Shown here: positions 8,524 through 17,780 of the stretch, piece by piece
Position numbering within the stretch: position 1 is the stretch's first letter
How the letters are laid out: each line of letters begins with the position of its first letter
Origin: Microbulbifer aggregans
GTDB lineage: Bacteria; Pseudomonadota; Gammaproteobacteria; Pseudomonadales; Cellvibrionaceae
Length of the DNA: 64,000 nucleotides
Direction of reading: 5' to 3'
NCBI RefSeq assembly: GCF_020524005.1
Contig: NZ_JAIVKK010000014.1
Location: forward strand, 1 to 64,000
Translations under genes and position numbers: made by a program
The notes under the pieces: model-generated
What the model was told of the DNA's origin: nothing
The model's database searches: none
The model's input: only the letters and a program-made list of their open reading frames with translations

Positions 8524-11500
8524 TTACGCTGGTTCTGCTTCTTTCAATTCCGCACGACTTTCGGTACGTGGGGAATTTTCTGAAATCACCTCATCCGCTC
8601 TGACCTTGTGGAACATTGCATAGAAAACCGGAACCGCGATCAGTGTCAGCACGGTAGCGAAGCTGAGGCCGCCCATAATGGTTGCCGCCATATCCGCAAA
8701 AAAGGCGTCGAACAGCAGCGGTGACATACCGAGAATCGTGGTCACCGCGGCGAGGAACACCGGGCGCAGACGGCTGACACTGGCCTGCTGGATGGCGGTC
8801 AGACGCGGCAGGCCGGCATGGGTCTGCACTTCGATTTCATCCACCAATACCACCGCATTCTTGATCAGCATGCCCGACAGGCTGAGCACGCCCAGCAGTG
8901 ACATAAATCCGAACGGCAAGCCGCTCACCAGTAGACCTATTACTACGCCTACCAGGCTCATGGGCACTACCAGCCAGATGATCAGCGGTTCCTTTACGGT
9001 ACCGAACAGCAGCACGGTTACCAGAATCATCACCAGAAAACTGAGTGGCAGGCGTGTGCCGAGGTTTTCCTTGGACTCGGATGATTTCTCGTAAATACCG
9101 CCGATCTCCACCCGGTAGCCGGGGGGCAGTTGCAGGTTTTCATGGCCGTCGAGAATGTGTGCGGAGGCATTCATCGCATTGACCCCTGCGGTCACATCGC
9201 CACTGACGGTAATCGTGGGAATACGGTTGCGGCGATGGATCAGGCCATCTTCCGCGGTCGTTTCGAATTTCTCCACCAGTTGTCCGGCGGGAATATAGTC
9301 GCGCTGGCTGGCACTCCACACCAGGCGGTCTTCCAGCGAGCCCACCTGATTGCGGTCGCCTTCCGGCAAGCGGGCGACAACCGGAATGATGCGGTCGCCG
9401 CTCTCAATGCTGCCGAGCCGGTAGCCGGAGGTGGCGAACTGCACCGTGCGACTGATATCCGCGCTGGTCACACCGGCAACCCGGGCGCGCTCATCGTCGA
9501 TATGTGCGCGGATGACGGGCTCACGCTCGCGCCAGTTGTGGCTGATGTTATCCAGCCCCTTTTCTCTGAACACCTGTTTCAGCTGCTCGGCCATTGCGCG
9601 CAGCTCGGCGTGGTCCGGGCCTGAAATTCGCACCTCGACATCCGGCGCATTGCCGGGACCGAAGGCCATCTGCTTGAAGGTGACGAGCGCTTCCGGGTGT
9701 TTTTCTCGCAGCGTCGTTTTAGCGCGCGCTATCAGCGCTGGAATCTGTTTGCGGTCTTGCGTACGTACGATCAGCTGACCGTAGGCGGCATTCGGTGCCT
9801 CTGGAGCGTAGGTGAGCATAAAGCGGTCTGCGCCCCGGCCTGCCACGGACGTCACCCAGACGACCTCTTGTTGCGACTGCATATAGTCCACGGCTTCCTG
9901 CAGCGCGTCATCGGTGCGATGGATATCACTGCCCTGGGGCATGTGGTAATTCACAAAGAACATCGGCGTGTTGGAATCGGGGAAAAATGCCTGTTTCACC
10001 AGGCCGAAAGACATATAGCTGATGGCAGTGACCGCAAACAGGAGTGCGACGGTAAGGCGACGGTATTGCAGAGCCTTTGCCAGTACGCCCGCGTACATCC
10101 GGTAGAACCTGCCATCGTAGAGATCCTCCGAGCCGGCAAGCTCACTCGGTTTGAACAGGTGGTTGCCCACAAACGGGGTCACGGTAACGGCCAGCACCCA
10201 GCTCAGCAGCAATGAGATACCGATTACGGCAAACAGGGAAAACAGGAACTCACCCGTGGTGTCCGGTGACAGGCCGATACCGGAGAAGGCCATGATGCCG
10301 ATAATGGTCGCGCCCAGTAGTGGCCAGAAGGTCTGGCGCACCACCCGGTTGGCCGCACTCTTGGGTTGTTCATTTTTCTGCACGCCGATCAGCATGCCCT
10401 CGGCCACCACAATGGCGTTATCCACCAGCATACCCATGGCAATGATCAGGGCGCCGAGGGAAATCCGCTGCAGGTTGATACCGAACATATTCATGAACAG
10501 CAGGGTGCCCATCACAGTCAGGCCCAGTACCGCGCCTACCACCACGCCAGAGCGCCAGCCCATGAAGACACAAAGTACCAGGATTACGATCACGACCGAC
10601 GACAGCAGGTTGAACAGGAACCCATCGACGCTCTGCTCAACCACCCGGTGCTGTTCGTAAATAGGGGAAATCTCGATACCCAGCGGCAGCGCTTGCTCCA
10701 GCTGTGCAAGTTTCGCTTCTACGGCGTTGCCCACATCGACGATATTGGTGTCCTGGTTGCCGGCAACGCCAATCAGGATCGCCGGCTTGCCATTGAAGCG
10801 GGCGATGAAGCTCGGGCTTTCGTCGTAGGCGAGGGAAACGTCGGCAACATCCTGAACCGTCAGCATTGCGGTAGAACCGGGCACACCGAACAGAATATTG
10901 CGCACGGAATCCAGATCGGTGGCTGTGCCGTTGACGGAAATACGTGTGCGCAGGTCGCGGTCGCCAACTTCACCCGATTGCTCAGTGCTGATTTCGGCGT
11001 TGATCACTTGGGAGAGATCGTCGAGGGAAAAACCGAGTTGTGCGAGACGGGTTTCATCCACATCAAGGAAGGCGACCTCGTCGATGACCCCGGAGCGGGA
11101 TACCCGTGCAACCCCTTCGACCGTCAGCAGTTCACGGCGGACCGCTTTGGATATTTCGCGCATTTCTGACGGCGAGAAACTTTCGCCGGTCATCGCATAG
11201 TAAATGCCGTACACATCGCCGAAATCATCGTTCACCACCGACGGTTGCGCGCCTTTGGGGAGTGACGATTGCGCGTCGTTTACCTTGCGGCGCAGTTCGT
11301 CCCAGATCTGCGGCAGCTGTTCGGAAAGGTACTCATCCTTGATCTCGATATTAATTTCCGAAAGTCCGGTGCGGGAAGTCGAAGTAATGCGTTTGAGTTG
11401 TCCCATCTGCTGGATGGCAATCTCAAGTTTTTCTGTAACTTCCTCTTCCACCTGACGCGCACTGGCGCCGGGGTAAGTCGTAAATACCCGGGCCTGCTTG

Positions 11501-11625
11501 ATGGTAAACGCGGGATCTTCAAGGCGGCCGATGTCCGACAGCCCCCAGAGGCCGCCGAGCAGGAAAATCAGAATCAGGGTCCAGCTGTACACCGGCCGGT
11601 CAATGAACAGATCAGAAATTTTCAT
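8524..11625 (-). CDS. RND multidrug-type efflux permease
   Basis: A 1033-residue inner-membrane proton antiporter of the AcrB/MexB-like HAE family. It has twelve predicted membrane helices, two large periplasmic loops and the family opening (IDRPVYSWTLILIFLLGG). The proton-relay region of helix 4 reads GMLVDNAIVVAEG, with one Asp where AcrB has two (VDN rather than VDD). The helix-10 Lys is present (GMLIKNAVVLVDE). It lacks the DFG..VDG signature of metal exporters, so organic substrates are likely. It lies 33 bp downstream of its adaptor gene on the same strand. No outer-membrane channel is encoded here, so it must borrow one. Expression is probably controlled by the divergent AraC regulator. 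Confidence 0.9.
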   Translation of the reverse strand: MKISDLFIDRPVYSWTLILIFLLGGLWGLSDIGRLEDPAFTIKQARVFTTYPGASARQVEEEVTEKLEIAIQQMGQLKRITSTSRTGLSEINIEIKDEYLSEQLPQIWDELRRKVNDAQSSLPKGAQPSVVNDDFGDVYGIYYAMTGESFSPSEMREISKAVRRELLTVEGVARVSRSGVIDEVAFLDVDETRLAQLGFSLDDLSQVINAEISTEQSGEVGDRDLRTRISVNGTATDLDSVRNILFGVPGSTAMLTVQDVADVSLAYDESPSFIARFNGKPAILIGVAGNQDTNIVDVGNAVEAKLAQLEQALPLGIEISPIYEQHRVVEQSVDGFLFNLLSSVVIVILVLCVFMGWRSGVVVGAVLGLTVMGTLLFMNMFGINLQRISLGALIIAMGMLVDNAIVVAEGMLIGVQKNEQPKSAANRVVRQTFWPLLGATIIGIMAFSGIGLSPDTTGEFLFSLFAVIGISLLLSWVLAVTVTPFVGNHLFKPSELAGSEDLYDGRFYRMYAGVLAKALQYRRLTVALLFAVTAISYMSFGLVKQAFFPDSNTPMFFVNYHMPQGSDIHRTDDALQEAVDYMQSQQEVVWVTSVAGRGADRFMLTYAPEAPNAAYGQLIVRTQDRKQIPALIARAKTTLREKHPEALVTFKQMAFGPGNAPDVEVRISGPDHAELRAMAEQLKQVFREKGLDNISHNWREREPVIRAHIDDERARVAGVTSADISRTVQFATSGYRLGSIESGDRIIPVVARLPEGDRNQVGSLEDRLVWSASQRDYIPAGQLVEKFETTAEDGLIHRRNRIPTITVSGDVTAGVNAMNASAHILDGHENLQLPPGYRVEIGGIYEKSSESKENLGTRLPLSFLVMILVTVLLFGTVKEPLIIWLVVPMSLVGVVIGLLVSGLPFGFMSLLGVLSLSGMLIKNAVVLVDEIEVQTHAGLPRLTAIQQASVSRLRPVFLAAVTTILGMSPLLFDAFFADMAATIMGGLSFATVLTLIAVPVFYAMFHKVRADEVISENSPRTESRAELKEAEPA

Positions 11626-11658
11626 GCACTTTCTCCGAATACTTCACTGCCCGCGGGC

Positions 11659-12753
11659 TCAAATATCAGCTTGCTTGGCATTTGTGGACTTTTGGAGATA
11701 GTTGCGCACCAGGGCTCCTTCATACAGATGTTGCCCACCAGCGGCGACCAGCTTCATCGAGGGCTCCAGGCCCGCGGTAACCTGCACCAGTTCACCATCG
11801 GTACGTCCCAGCTCTACGGGTGTGCGGGTTACTCGCTGTTCATCGTTGATCAGCCACACATAAGACGCGCCGTCAGCACTTGTCTGCACGGCGGACAGCG
11901 GGATACGCAGGTCGCCCTTGGTGGCATTGAATTTGAGGTTCACGCGCGCGGTCATGCCCGGGAGAATCTGTACCTGCTCCGGTCGCGGCATGCCCAGTTC
12001 GACCATATAGGTTTGGGTGACCTCATTGGCCTCGGTCTGAAGCTCACGGTACTCGAGAGGGAATTCCCTGCCTGGCAGGAATTCGAAGGTTGCGGTGATC
12101 GCATCCACTTGCGAGCGATTCACAGTCGCCATCAGTTTTTCAGACACCGATACCTGAATCCGGACTTCGGAAATATCCTGCAGGCGAACAATGCCTTTAC
12201 CGGCTTGCACATTGGTGTGATTTTCTACCAGTCGCCTGGTTACGATGGCATCGAAGGGCGCGCGCAGAGTGGCGTAGGCGAGTTGCTGCTCGGCGTTCTC
12301 CAGCGCTACCTTGGCCAGGTCGTAGTTACTCTCGGTCTCATCAAGAGCCTGTACCGAAATGATCTTGCGTTCGGCGAGGGAGCGCTGACGATCCAGGGTT
12401 TTCTGCAGCAGCTCCAGCCTGACCCGTGCTTCTTTTACCTGCCGGCGGTAGTCGCGATCATCCAGCGCCGCAATAACCTTCCCTTTCGGAATGACTTCAC
12501 CTTCTTTCAAGGGAAGTTTGTCCAGTTGCCCGCCTACCTGGAATGACATGTCCAGCGTCTGCACCGCCTTAACCTGTCCGGCAAAATGGCGCAGGCCGGT
12601 GTTTCCGTTGCTGGCGACCGTGGCGACTTTTACCGGCCACTGGCGCTCTGCTTCGTTCGCATCGTTCTTGGCGTCGGTGCAGCCGACAAAGCTGGCTGCC
12701 GCTGCGATCAACAGCAGGAATGCGGGGAAGCGGAAACTACCGGTCAGTTTCAT
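11659..12753 (-). CDS. RND periplasmic adaptor (membrane fusion lipoprotein)
   Basis: A 364-residue adaptor linking the RND pump to an outer-membrane channel. The N-terminus is a lipoprotein signal ending in FVGC, so it should be anchored in the inner membrane. A first lipoyl half-motif lies around residues 70-95, a long coiled-coil hairpin at ~100-165 (EARVRLELLQKTL...), and the second lipoyl half-motif reads LRAPFDAIVTRR; beta-barrel and membrane-proximal domains follow. It is the first gene of a two-gene operon with the permease, with its promoter in the 302-bp divergent region holding an inverted repeat. Confidence 0.9.
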   Translation of the reverse strand: MKLTGSFRFPAFLLLIAAAASFVGCTDAKNDANEAERQWPVKVATVASNGNTGLRHFAGQVKAVQTLDMSFQVGGQLDKLPLKEGEVIPKGKVIAALDDRDYRRQVKEARVRLELLQKTLDRQRSLAERKIISVQALDETESNYDLAKVALENAEQQLAYATLRAPFDAIVTRRLVENHTNVQAGKGIVRLQDISEVRIQVSVSEKLMATVNRSQVDAITATFEFLPGREFPLEYRELQTEANEVTQTYMVELGMPRPEQVQILPGMTARVNLKFNATKGDLRIPLSAVQTSADGASYVWLINDEQRVTRTPVELGRTDGELVQVTAGLEPSMKLVAAGGQHLYEGALVRNYLQKSTNAKQADI

Positions 12754-12919
12754 ATTCGATTTCCATGGGATTGGTTAAAGCTTGATTGGGGAGCTGCTCG
12801 GGTTGGTCAGCAGCACGGGACCTGATTTCTGGTCACGGTGTACGTGGATCTTGAGCGCGCAGGATTCCCACAGGTTACGGTAAGTGCGCAGTCTAGGAGA
12901 GGTAGGGTCCGGATAGGAA

Positions 12920-13002
12920 TAGACGAACCTGTTTATATATGGACAATTGTATTGCCTTGGGGGGTGAGGGGATAATGCCGGATATGTGTATAGGTTCGTC
13001 TA
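12920..13002. promoter_or_regulatory. Widely spaced inverted repeat, likely operator of the RND/araC pair
   Basis: TAGACGAACCT at 12920-12930 is repeated in perfect inverse as AGGTTCGTCTA at 12992-13002, with 61 bp between. It lies in the 12754-13055 gap between the divergent adaptor and AraC genes. Half-sites far apart on one control region are usual for AraC-family regulators that bind as dimers or loop. Nothing else was recognised in this gap. Confidence 0.6.
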
Positions 13003-13055
13003 ACCACAGTAAATGGTTGTAAAGATGTCGAATTTTGTGGTTTTTTCGTATTTAA

Positions 13056-14204
13056 ATGGCTGGAAAAGTTATGACCAAACCGCAGGATTCTGTTCAACAG
13101 GTGGCCACGCTATGGAGGATACTGTCTGGTCAGCCGGTAACCGAGCAGGCTGCGTCCGCCGCCCGGGTATTTGTGAGTAGCAGGATTCGCGATATTGCCC
13201 CGGGCCTGTTGCCGATCTGGTCCGAGTCACGCCTGCGGGAACTGTTTCTGACGCAGCCCAATGCCCACAGCTTTATCGAGCGCTGGCGCAGTCAATTTAT
13301 GCCCGAAGTGATCCTGCAGCCTGCACAGGTAGTGACCTTCCTGAATGAATTTCTGGCTACCCATCAGCTGGTCGATAACTATTTCGAGTCCCTAACTATT
13401 TTCGGGGCCAGCCGTCGCAAGCGCGGTGAACTTGGCGATATTCAGGTCAGCCGACCGCTGGGCAGTAGCCGCAGCTGGTGCCTGATGTTGACCACAGAAG
13501 GCGGCGGGGAATTCAATTGCATTCGCCAGACGTTTGTTTCCAAACCTGGCGATATGATTCTTCTCGCGCCGGGCGCACTGTATGAGTTTCGCCGTCATCA
13601 CGATCATGCGCTGTGGGAAACCTACTGGTTTTACTGCAAACCGGCAGAGCGGGTGATGAGCCGTCTGAACTGGTCGGAATTGGGGCCGTATATTTACCTC
13701 CTGCCTGTCCCGGTTGGAGAAGTTCCCGCAATCAAACATATTTTCCAACAGATGCTCGATGTGGAATCGCCCGCCGAGGAACTCTCCCAGGCCATCATCG
13801 AAAATCTGGCGGAACAGATATTCCTGCGCAGTTTCCAGTATGCGCAACGCGCGGGCAGCGTGGTTCTGGATGGCCGCGTGAAAACAGCGTTGGGCTATAT
13901 CAGCGATCACCTGTATGACGATTTCACTATAGAGGACGTGGCCAGTGTTTCCGGGCTGTCGCGCGCGCGCCTGTCGAAATTGTTCAAGGCCTATACCGGG
14001 CGGAGTATTTTACAGTGGCGGGATGAGCGGAGGATGTCTGATGCCTGCCAGGCATTGGTGCGCGAAGACGCAAGTGTGCAGGCGGTAGCGGAAGCGGTGG
14101 GCTATGAAGACCCGCTGTATTTTTCCCGCAAATTCACCCAGATTGTCGGAATGAGTCCGCGACAATATCAGCAGACCCGGCGCGGACGGCTCGCGGCTGA
14201 GTAA
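13056..14204 (+). CDS. AraC-family transcriptional regulator
   Basis: A 382-residue cytoplasmic DNA-binding protein. Residues ~1-125 form an unusual helical N-terminal extension. Residues ~145-230 match the AraC ligand-binding cupin (SWCLMLTTEGGGEF, FVSKPGDMILLAPGALYEF, HALWETYWFYC). Residues ~280-375 hold two helix-turn-helix motifs (TIEDVASVSGLSRARLSKLF and VQAVAEAVGYEDPLYFSRKF). It is divergent from the RND pump operon and probably controls it through the inverted repeat in between; the inducer is unknown. An ATG at 13071 has a better ribosome site (GGAAAAG) than the ATG at 13056, so the true protein may be five residues shorter. Confidence 0.88.
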   Translation: MAGKVMTKPQDSVQQVATLWRILSGQPVTEQAASAARVFVSSRIRDIAPGLLPIWSESRLRELFLTQPNAHSFIERWRSQFMPEVILQPAQVVTFLNEFLATHQLVDNYFESLTIFGASRRKRGELGDIQVSRPLGSSRSWCLMLTTEGGGEFNCIRQTFVSKPGDMILLAPGALYEFRRHHDHALWETYWFYCKPAERVMSRLNWSELGPYIYLLPVPVGEVPAIKHIFQQMLDVESPAEELSQAIIENLAEQIFLRSFQYAQRAGSVVLDGRVKTALGYISDHLYDDFTIEDVASVSGLSRARLSKLFKAYTGRSILQWRDERRMSDACQALVREDASVQAVAEAVGYEDPLYFSRKFTQIVGMSPRQYQQTRRGRLAAE

Positions 14205-14277
14205 ATGCCTGGGAAGACATTACCGCGAGCCGAACCGGCCGGGAATTTTCACCGTACGGTTTCGTACCTTTGAATAA

Positions 14278-15156
14278 TTAAAACCAGGTGTACAGCCCGA
14301 TTACCCAGGTAGTTTCACTGGTGGCTTCGCCCTCGGTACGCACAAAGTCCGCCGTGTTGCCGAATTTCTTTTCATAGTGCACACCGAAGTAGGGTGCAAA
14401 CTGCGGAGTGAATTCGTAGCGCAAGCGCAGGCCGGCTTCGATATCGGAGAGACCGGAGCCGGTGTGGCTTTCGGGATCATTCTGGCCGTAGAAATTCATT
14501 TCAATCTCCGGACTCAGAATCCATTGCTGGGTGAACAGTAGTTCGTACTCGGCTTCCAGGCGCAGCGCGCTGTCACCGTCTTCGCCGATAAACAGTGCCG
14601 AATCCACTTCGAAGAAATAGGGGGCGAGGCCGTTAAAGCCGATTGTCGCCCAGCTCTTGCTGTCACCACCTTCCAGTTTGAAATCGTGGCGAACTCCCGC
14701 CTGAAAATCCCAGTAGGGCGCCACGGCGCGACTGTAAAGTGCCTGCAGCTCTGAGTTGGTGGTCTCCCCCTCTTCGCGTTCGATTTCCGTTTTCAGCCAC
14801 AGCTTATTGAAGTCGCCGCCAAACCAGAGGCTGCCTTCCAGTGCGCTGCCCTGGTGTTCGCGCGCTTCCAGCTGGTCAATGGTTACCTTGGTCAGCAACA
14901 CCTCGTGATCCATCACGTGGTCCGGCTGGTTGGGAGCATTGTGCAGGCTTGCGGTGGAGTAGGGGTTGCGGTGTCCCTGATGACCTTGATGGCCATCTGC
15001 GGGCACGGTTCCCGGCTGAGCCTGATGTTGGCCATGATCCATAGGTTCCATAGACTCGCTATGGTGGTGCCCCCCGTGTTCCTGATCCTGGGCAAACGCC
15101 AGCGACGTCGTCAGAAGTGGCAGCAGAGCGGCGCAACACATCATTTTCTGTTTCAT
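14278..15156 (-). CDS. copB: Copper resistance outer-membrane protein CopB/PcoB
   Basis: A 292-residue protein. Sec signal (LLPLLTTSLAFAQ), then a His/Met/Gly-rich linker (EHGGHHHSESMEPMDHGQH) able to bind copper, then the CopB barrel beginning at HEVLLTKVTIDQLE and ending in YTWF, a C-terminal Phe typical of outer-membrane barrels. I start it at the ATG at 15156, preceded by AGGAGTT, rather than the upstream in-frame ATG at 15246, which would lie inside copA. It follows copA by 10 bp. CopB is thought to work with the CopA oxidase in outer-membrane copper handling. Confidence 0.92.
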   Translation of the reverse strand: MKQKMMCCAALLPLLTTSLAFAQDQEHGGHHHSESMEPMDHGQHQAQPGTVPADGHQGHQGHRNPYSTASLHNAPNQPDHVMDHEVLLTKVTIDQLEAREHQGSALEGSLWFGGDFNKLWLKTEIEREEGETTNSELQALYSRAVAPYWDFQAGVRHDFKLEGGDSKSWATIGFNGLAPYFFEVDSALFIGEDGDSALRLEAEYELLFTQQWILSPEIEMNFYGQNDPESHTGSGLSDIEAGLRLRYEFTPQFAPYFGVHYEKKFGNTADFVRTEGEATSETTWVIGLYTWF

Positions 15157-15166
15157 ATTCAACTCC

Positions 15167-17110
15167 TCACACCACTCTGACTTCGCGGAACATGCCGGGC
15201 ATGTGATACAGCAGGTGGCAGTGGTAGGCCCAGCGCCCATAGGCATCGGCGGTCACCAGATAGCTGATGGTGGAGCCCGGCTGCGCGATCACGGTGTGCT
15301 TGCGAGGGATATATTCGGGGTCACCGGTTTCCAGTTCGCTCCACATACCGTGCAGGTGAATCGGGTGGGTCATCATGGTGTCGTTCACCAGGGTCACCCG
15401 CACACGTTCGCCATATTTCAGCATCAGGGGCTCGGCATCACTGAACTTGATCCCGTCCATGGACCACATATAGCGCTCCATATTGCCGGTGAGGTGCAGC
15501 TGGATTTCCCGTTCGGGTTCGCGCCGGTCAATGGTGGGGGTGAGGTTGCGGATATCCGCGTAGGTAAGTACCCGGCGGCCGTAGCGGCTCTGGTGACCGC
15601 GCAGGCCGATGCCGGGATCGTGGAGGCCGTTTGCCGGCATTTGTGCGCGCATGTCCACACCGGGGCCGTACTCACTGGGATAGTGCTGTACCGGGGCATT
15701 GCTGCCAAAGCCGGCGCGACCGAGGCCAGAGGTACGTCCTGGCATTTGGTGGCCGGTATGCTGGCTGTGGTCCATACCACTCATGCTGCCCATATTGTGG
15801 CTGCTGTGATCCATGCCCTGCATGCCGCTCATATCGTGGCTGCTGTGATCCATGCCCTGCATGTCGCCCATATCGTGGCCGCTGTGATCCATGCCGTCCA
15901 TGTTGCCCATGTCGTGGCCACTGTGATCCATGTCGCTCATGCCGCCCATATCGTGGCCAGAGTGGCCCATGCCCATATCGCGGTGTGTAAGTACCGGGGC
16001 GTAATCCATAGAGGGGACTTCGGCGCGCAGTTCCTGATGCGGGGTCAGGGTGCCGCAGGCGTAACCGCTGCGGTCGATGGTCTGGGCAAACAGGGTGTAG
16101 GCGCGGTCATCCGCCGGCTCCACCACCACGTCGTAGGTTTCGGCCACGCCGATGCGGAATTCATCCACGCTCACCGGTTCGATATTCTGGCCGTCGCTGG
16201 CGACCACCGTCATTTTCAGACCGGGAATGCGGATATCGAAAATCGACATGGCCGAGCCATTGATAAAGCGCAGACGGATCTTTTCCCCGCGTTTGAATAG
16301 CGCGGTCCAGTTGGCATCCGGCGTCTGGCCGTTCATCAGGTAGGTGTAGGTATAACCGGTGACGTCGGAAATATCGCGATCCGACATGCGCATCTCATTC
16401 CACATCTCACGGTCGCGCCAGGTTTGCGCCACGCCTTTCTGGCGGATCTCCTGCCACAGGTCGCCGGCGGTGCGGCGACGGCGGTTGAAGTAGTGCCCCT
16501 CTTTCTTGAGCTTGGCGTAGATGTCGTGGGGCGAGTCATCGCTCCAGTCGCTCAGCAGCACCACATAGTCGCGGTCAAAGGCGACAGGATCGGGTTCCGC
16601 GGGATCAATAACGATCGCGCCGTAGTGGCCGATCTGTTCCTGGAAGTCGGAGTGGCTGTGATACCAGTAGGTGCCGCTCTGGTTGACCTGGAACTGATAC
16701 TTGAATGTCTCGCCGGGGCGGATGCCGTTGAAGCTGAGGCCGGGCACGCCATCCATATTGCTCGGCAAAATGATGCCGTGCCAGTGAATGGATGTGTCGT
16801 GGGCAAGGTGGTTGGTGACATTCAGGGTGACCGTATCACCTTCTTTCCAGCGCAGGACAGGGCCCGGCAGGCTGCCGTTCACGGCCACTGCGGTGCGCTC
16901 GCGGCCGGTAAAGTTTACCGGGAGATAGTTCACCTGCAGGTCAAAATGGTTGCCGCGCAGTGGCTGCGGAGTCGGGTTATTGCGCTGTGCGCTGGCACTG
17001 GATGCGACGGGCGCGCCAAGCAGCGTTGCACCTGCGGCCATGCCGGTTACGAAGCGGCGCCGCGACAGGGATGGCAGCGCCAGCTGGGAGCTTTTTCTGG
17101 AGTTATTCAT
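15167..17110 (-). CDS. copA: Copper resistance multicopper oxidase CopA/PcoA
   Basis: A 647-residue periplasmic oxidase that oxidises Cu(I) to the less permeant Cu(II). It has a Tat signal (SRRRFVTG). Copper-ligand motifs in order: SIHWHGIILP, HSHSDFQEQIGHYG, HPIHLHGMW and AYHCHLLYHMPGMF at the C-terminus. Between the second and third oxidase domains lies a long Met/His insertion built of 13-residue repeats of the type MDHSGHDMGNMDG. The plasmid Pco and Pseudomonas Cop proteins have similar but often shorter Met-rich segments. It is the third gene of a minus-strand operon after the His/Cys-rich protein and DUF411 genes. The symbol is shared by convention with the unrelated copper ATPase at 3702. 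Confidence 0.95.
   Translation of the reverse strand: MNNSRKSSQLALPSLSRRRFVTGMAAGATLLGAPVASSASAQRNNPTPQPLRGNHFDLQVNYLPVNFTGRERTAVAVNGSLPGPVLRWKEGDTVTLNVTNHLAHDTSIHWHGIILPSNMDGVPGLSFNGIRPGETFKYQFQVNQSGTYWYHSHSDFQEQIGHYGAIVIDPAEPDPVAFDRDYVVLLSDWSDDSPHDIYAKLKKEGHYFNRRRRTAGDLWQEIRQKGVAQTWRDREMWNEMRMSDRDISDVTGYTYTYLMNGQTPDANWTALFKRGEKIRLRFINGSAMSIFDIRIPGLKMTVVASDGQNIEPVSVDEFRIGVAETYDVVVEPADDRAYTLFAQTIDRSGYACGTLTPHQELRAEVPSMDYAPVLTHRDMGMGHSGHDMGGMSDMDHSGHDMGNMDGMDHSGHDMGDMQGMDHSSHDMSGMQGMDHSSHNMGSMSGMDHSQHTGHQMPGRTSGLGRAGFGSNAPVQHYPSEYGPGVDMRAQMPANGLHDPGIGLRGHQSRYGRRVLTYADIRNLTPTIDRREPEREIQLHLTGNMERYMWSMDGIKFSDAEPLMLKYGERVRVTLVNDTMMTHPIHLHGMWSELETGDPEYIPRKHTVIAQPGSTISYLVTADAYGRWAYHCHLLYHMPGMFREVRVV
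15764..15975 (-). repeat. 39-bp tandem repeats inside copA (Met/His-rich region)
   Basis: About five to six imperfect 39-bp units, each encoding 13 residues with HS-x-H-D-M-G-x-M, such as MDHSGHDMGNMDG and MDHSSHDMSGMQG. The differences between units are mainly silent or conservative, so the array probably varies in length by slippage. It should provide many Met/His copper sites between oxidase domains. Confidence 0.85.
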
Positions 17111-17117
17111 AGGCGCC

Positions 17118-17627
17118 TCAGTGTTGTTGCTCTGGGCGGTCGATGCTGGCGTAGACGGCGTGACTACCGTCGTTATTCAGCTGCAGTACCTCGTACGGGG
17201 TAAAGCGGTCGCCCACTTCCATGCCCGGACTGCCGAGCGGCATGGCCGGCACCGCGAGTCCGCGTGCACCGGCCGGAGGGTTCTGCAGGAACTGGCGAAT
17301 CAGTTTGGCCGGAACGTGCCCTTCGAAAACATAGCCGTTCTCCGACACACTGGTGTGGCACGACTGGTATTCCGGTGCGATCTGGTGCTGTTGTTTGATG
17401 TCGTTCAGGTTATTCACATCGCGGGCGTCGACGAGGAACCCGCGCTGGCTGGCGTGATCCACCCATAGTTTGCAGCAGCCGCAGGTGGCTGATTTGTAGG
17501 TGGTGAGGGCGATGGAATCGGTCGCAGCCGTCGAGCGGGCTTCCGTCGCTGACTGTGTGTCCTGGCTACTGCCACAGCCGCTGAGCAAGAGAAGAGCGGC
17601 GCCAAGGGCCAGTATAAATGGGCGCAT
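17118..17627 (-). CDS. DUF411 metal-binding lipoprotein
   Basis: A 169-residue protein. Lipoprotein signal MRPFILALGAALLLLSGC, a short Ser/Thr/Ala linker, then the DUF411 domain: YKSATCGCCKLWVDH near its start, a second Cys in YQSCHTS, and the conserved GHVPAKLI..FL..PP..RGLAVPAMPLGSPGM segment. DUF411 proteins are commonly encoded in copper-resistance clusters and are thought to be periplasmic copper binders. ATG 17627 is preceded by AGGA; upstream in-frame codons to 17696 are not needed. It sits 7 bp upstream of copA in the same operon. Confidence 0.85.
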   Translation of the reverse strand: MRPFILALGAALLLLSGCGSSQDTQSATEARSTAATDSIALTTYKSATCGCCKLWVDHASQRGFLVDARDVNNLNDIKQQHQIAPEYQSCHTSVSENGYVFEGHVPAKLIRQFLQNPPAGARGLAVPAMPLGSPGMEVGDRFTPYEVLQLNNDGSHAVYASIDRPEQQH

Positions 17628-17780
17628 AGTGATGTCCTGTCGTAAAAATATCGTGATTACACGCGGGGGAATAGACACTGCCAGGAGAGGCTGCATCGTG
17701 AACTCGCAGGCGTGTGTTGTGTCGGGAAAAGTGGCGTTGGGAATACCAGAGGGCCTTTTACGAGGCGCACTGATCCCTGG

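Noticed and set aside
15203..16300. 365-codon plus-strand frame with His/Ala repeats opposite copA
   Set aside because: The repeats are the complement of the Met/His array of the oxidase; no ribosome site or conserved domain.
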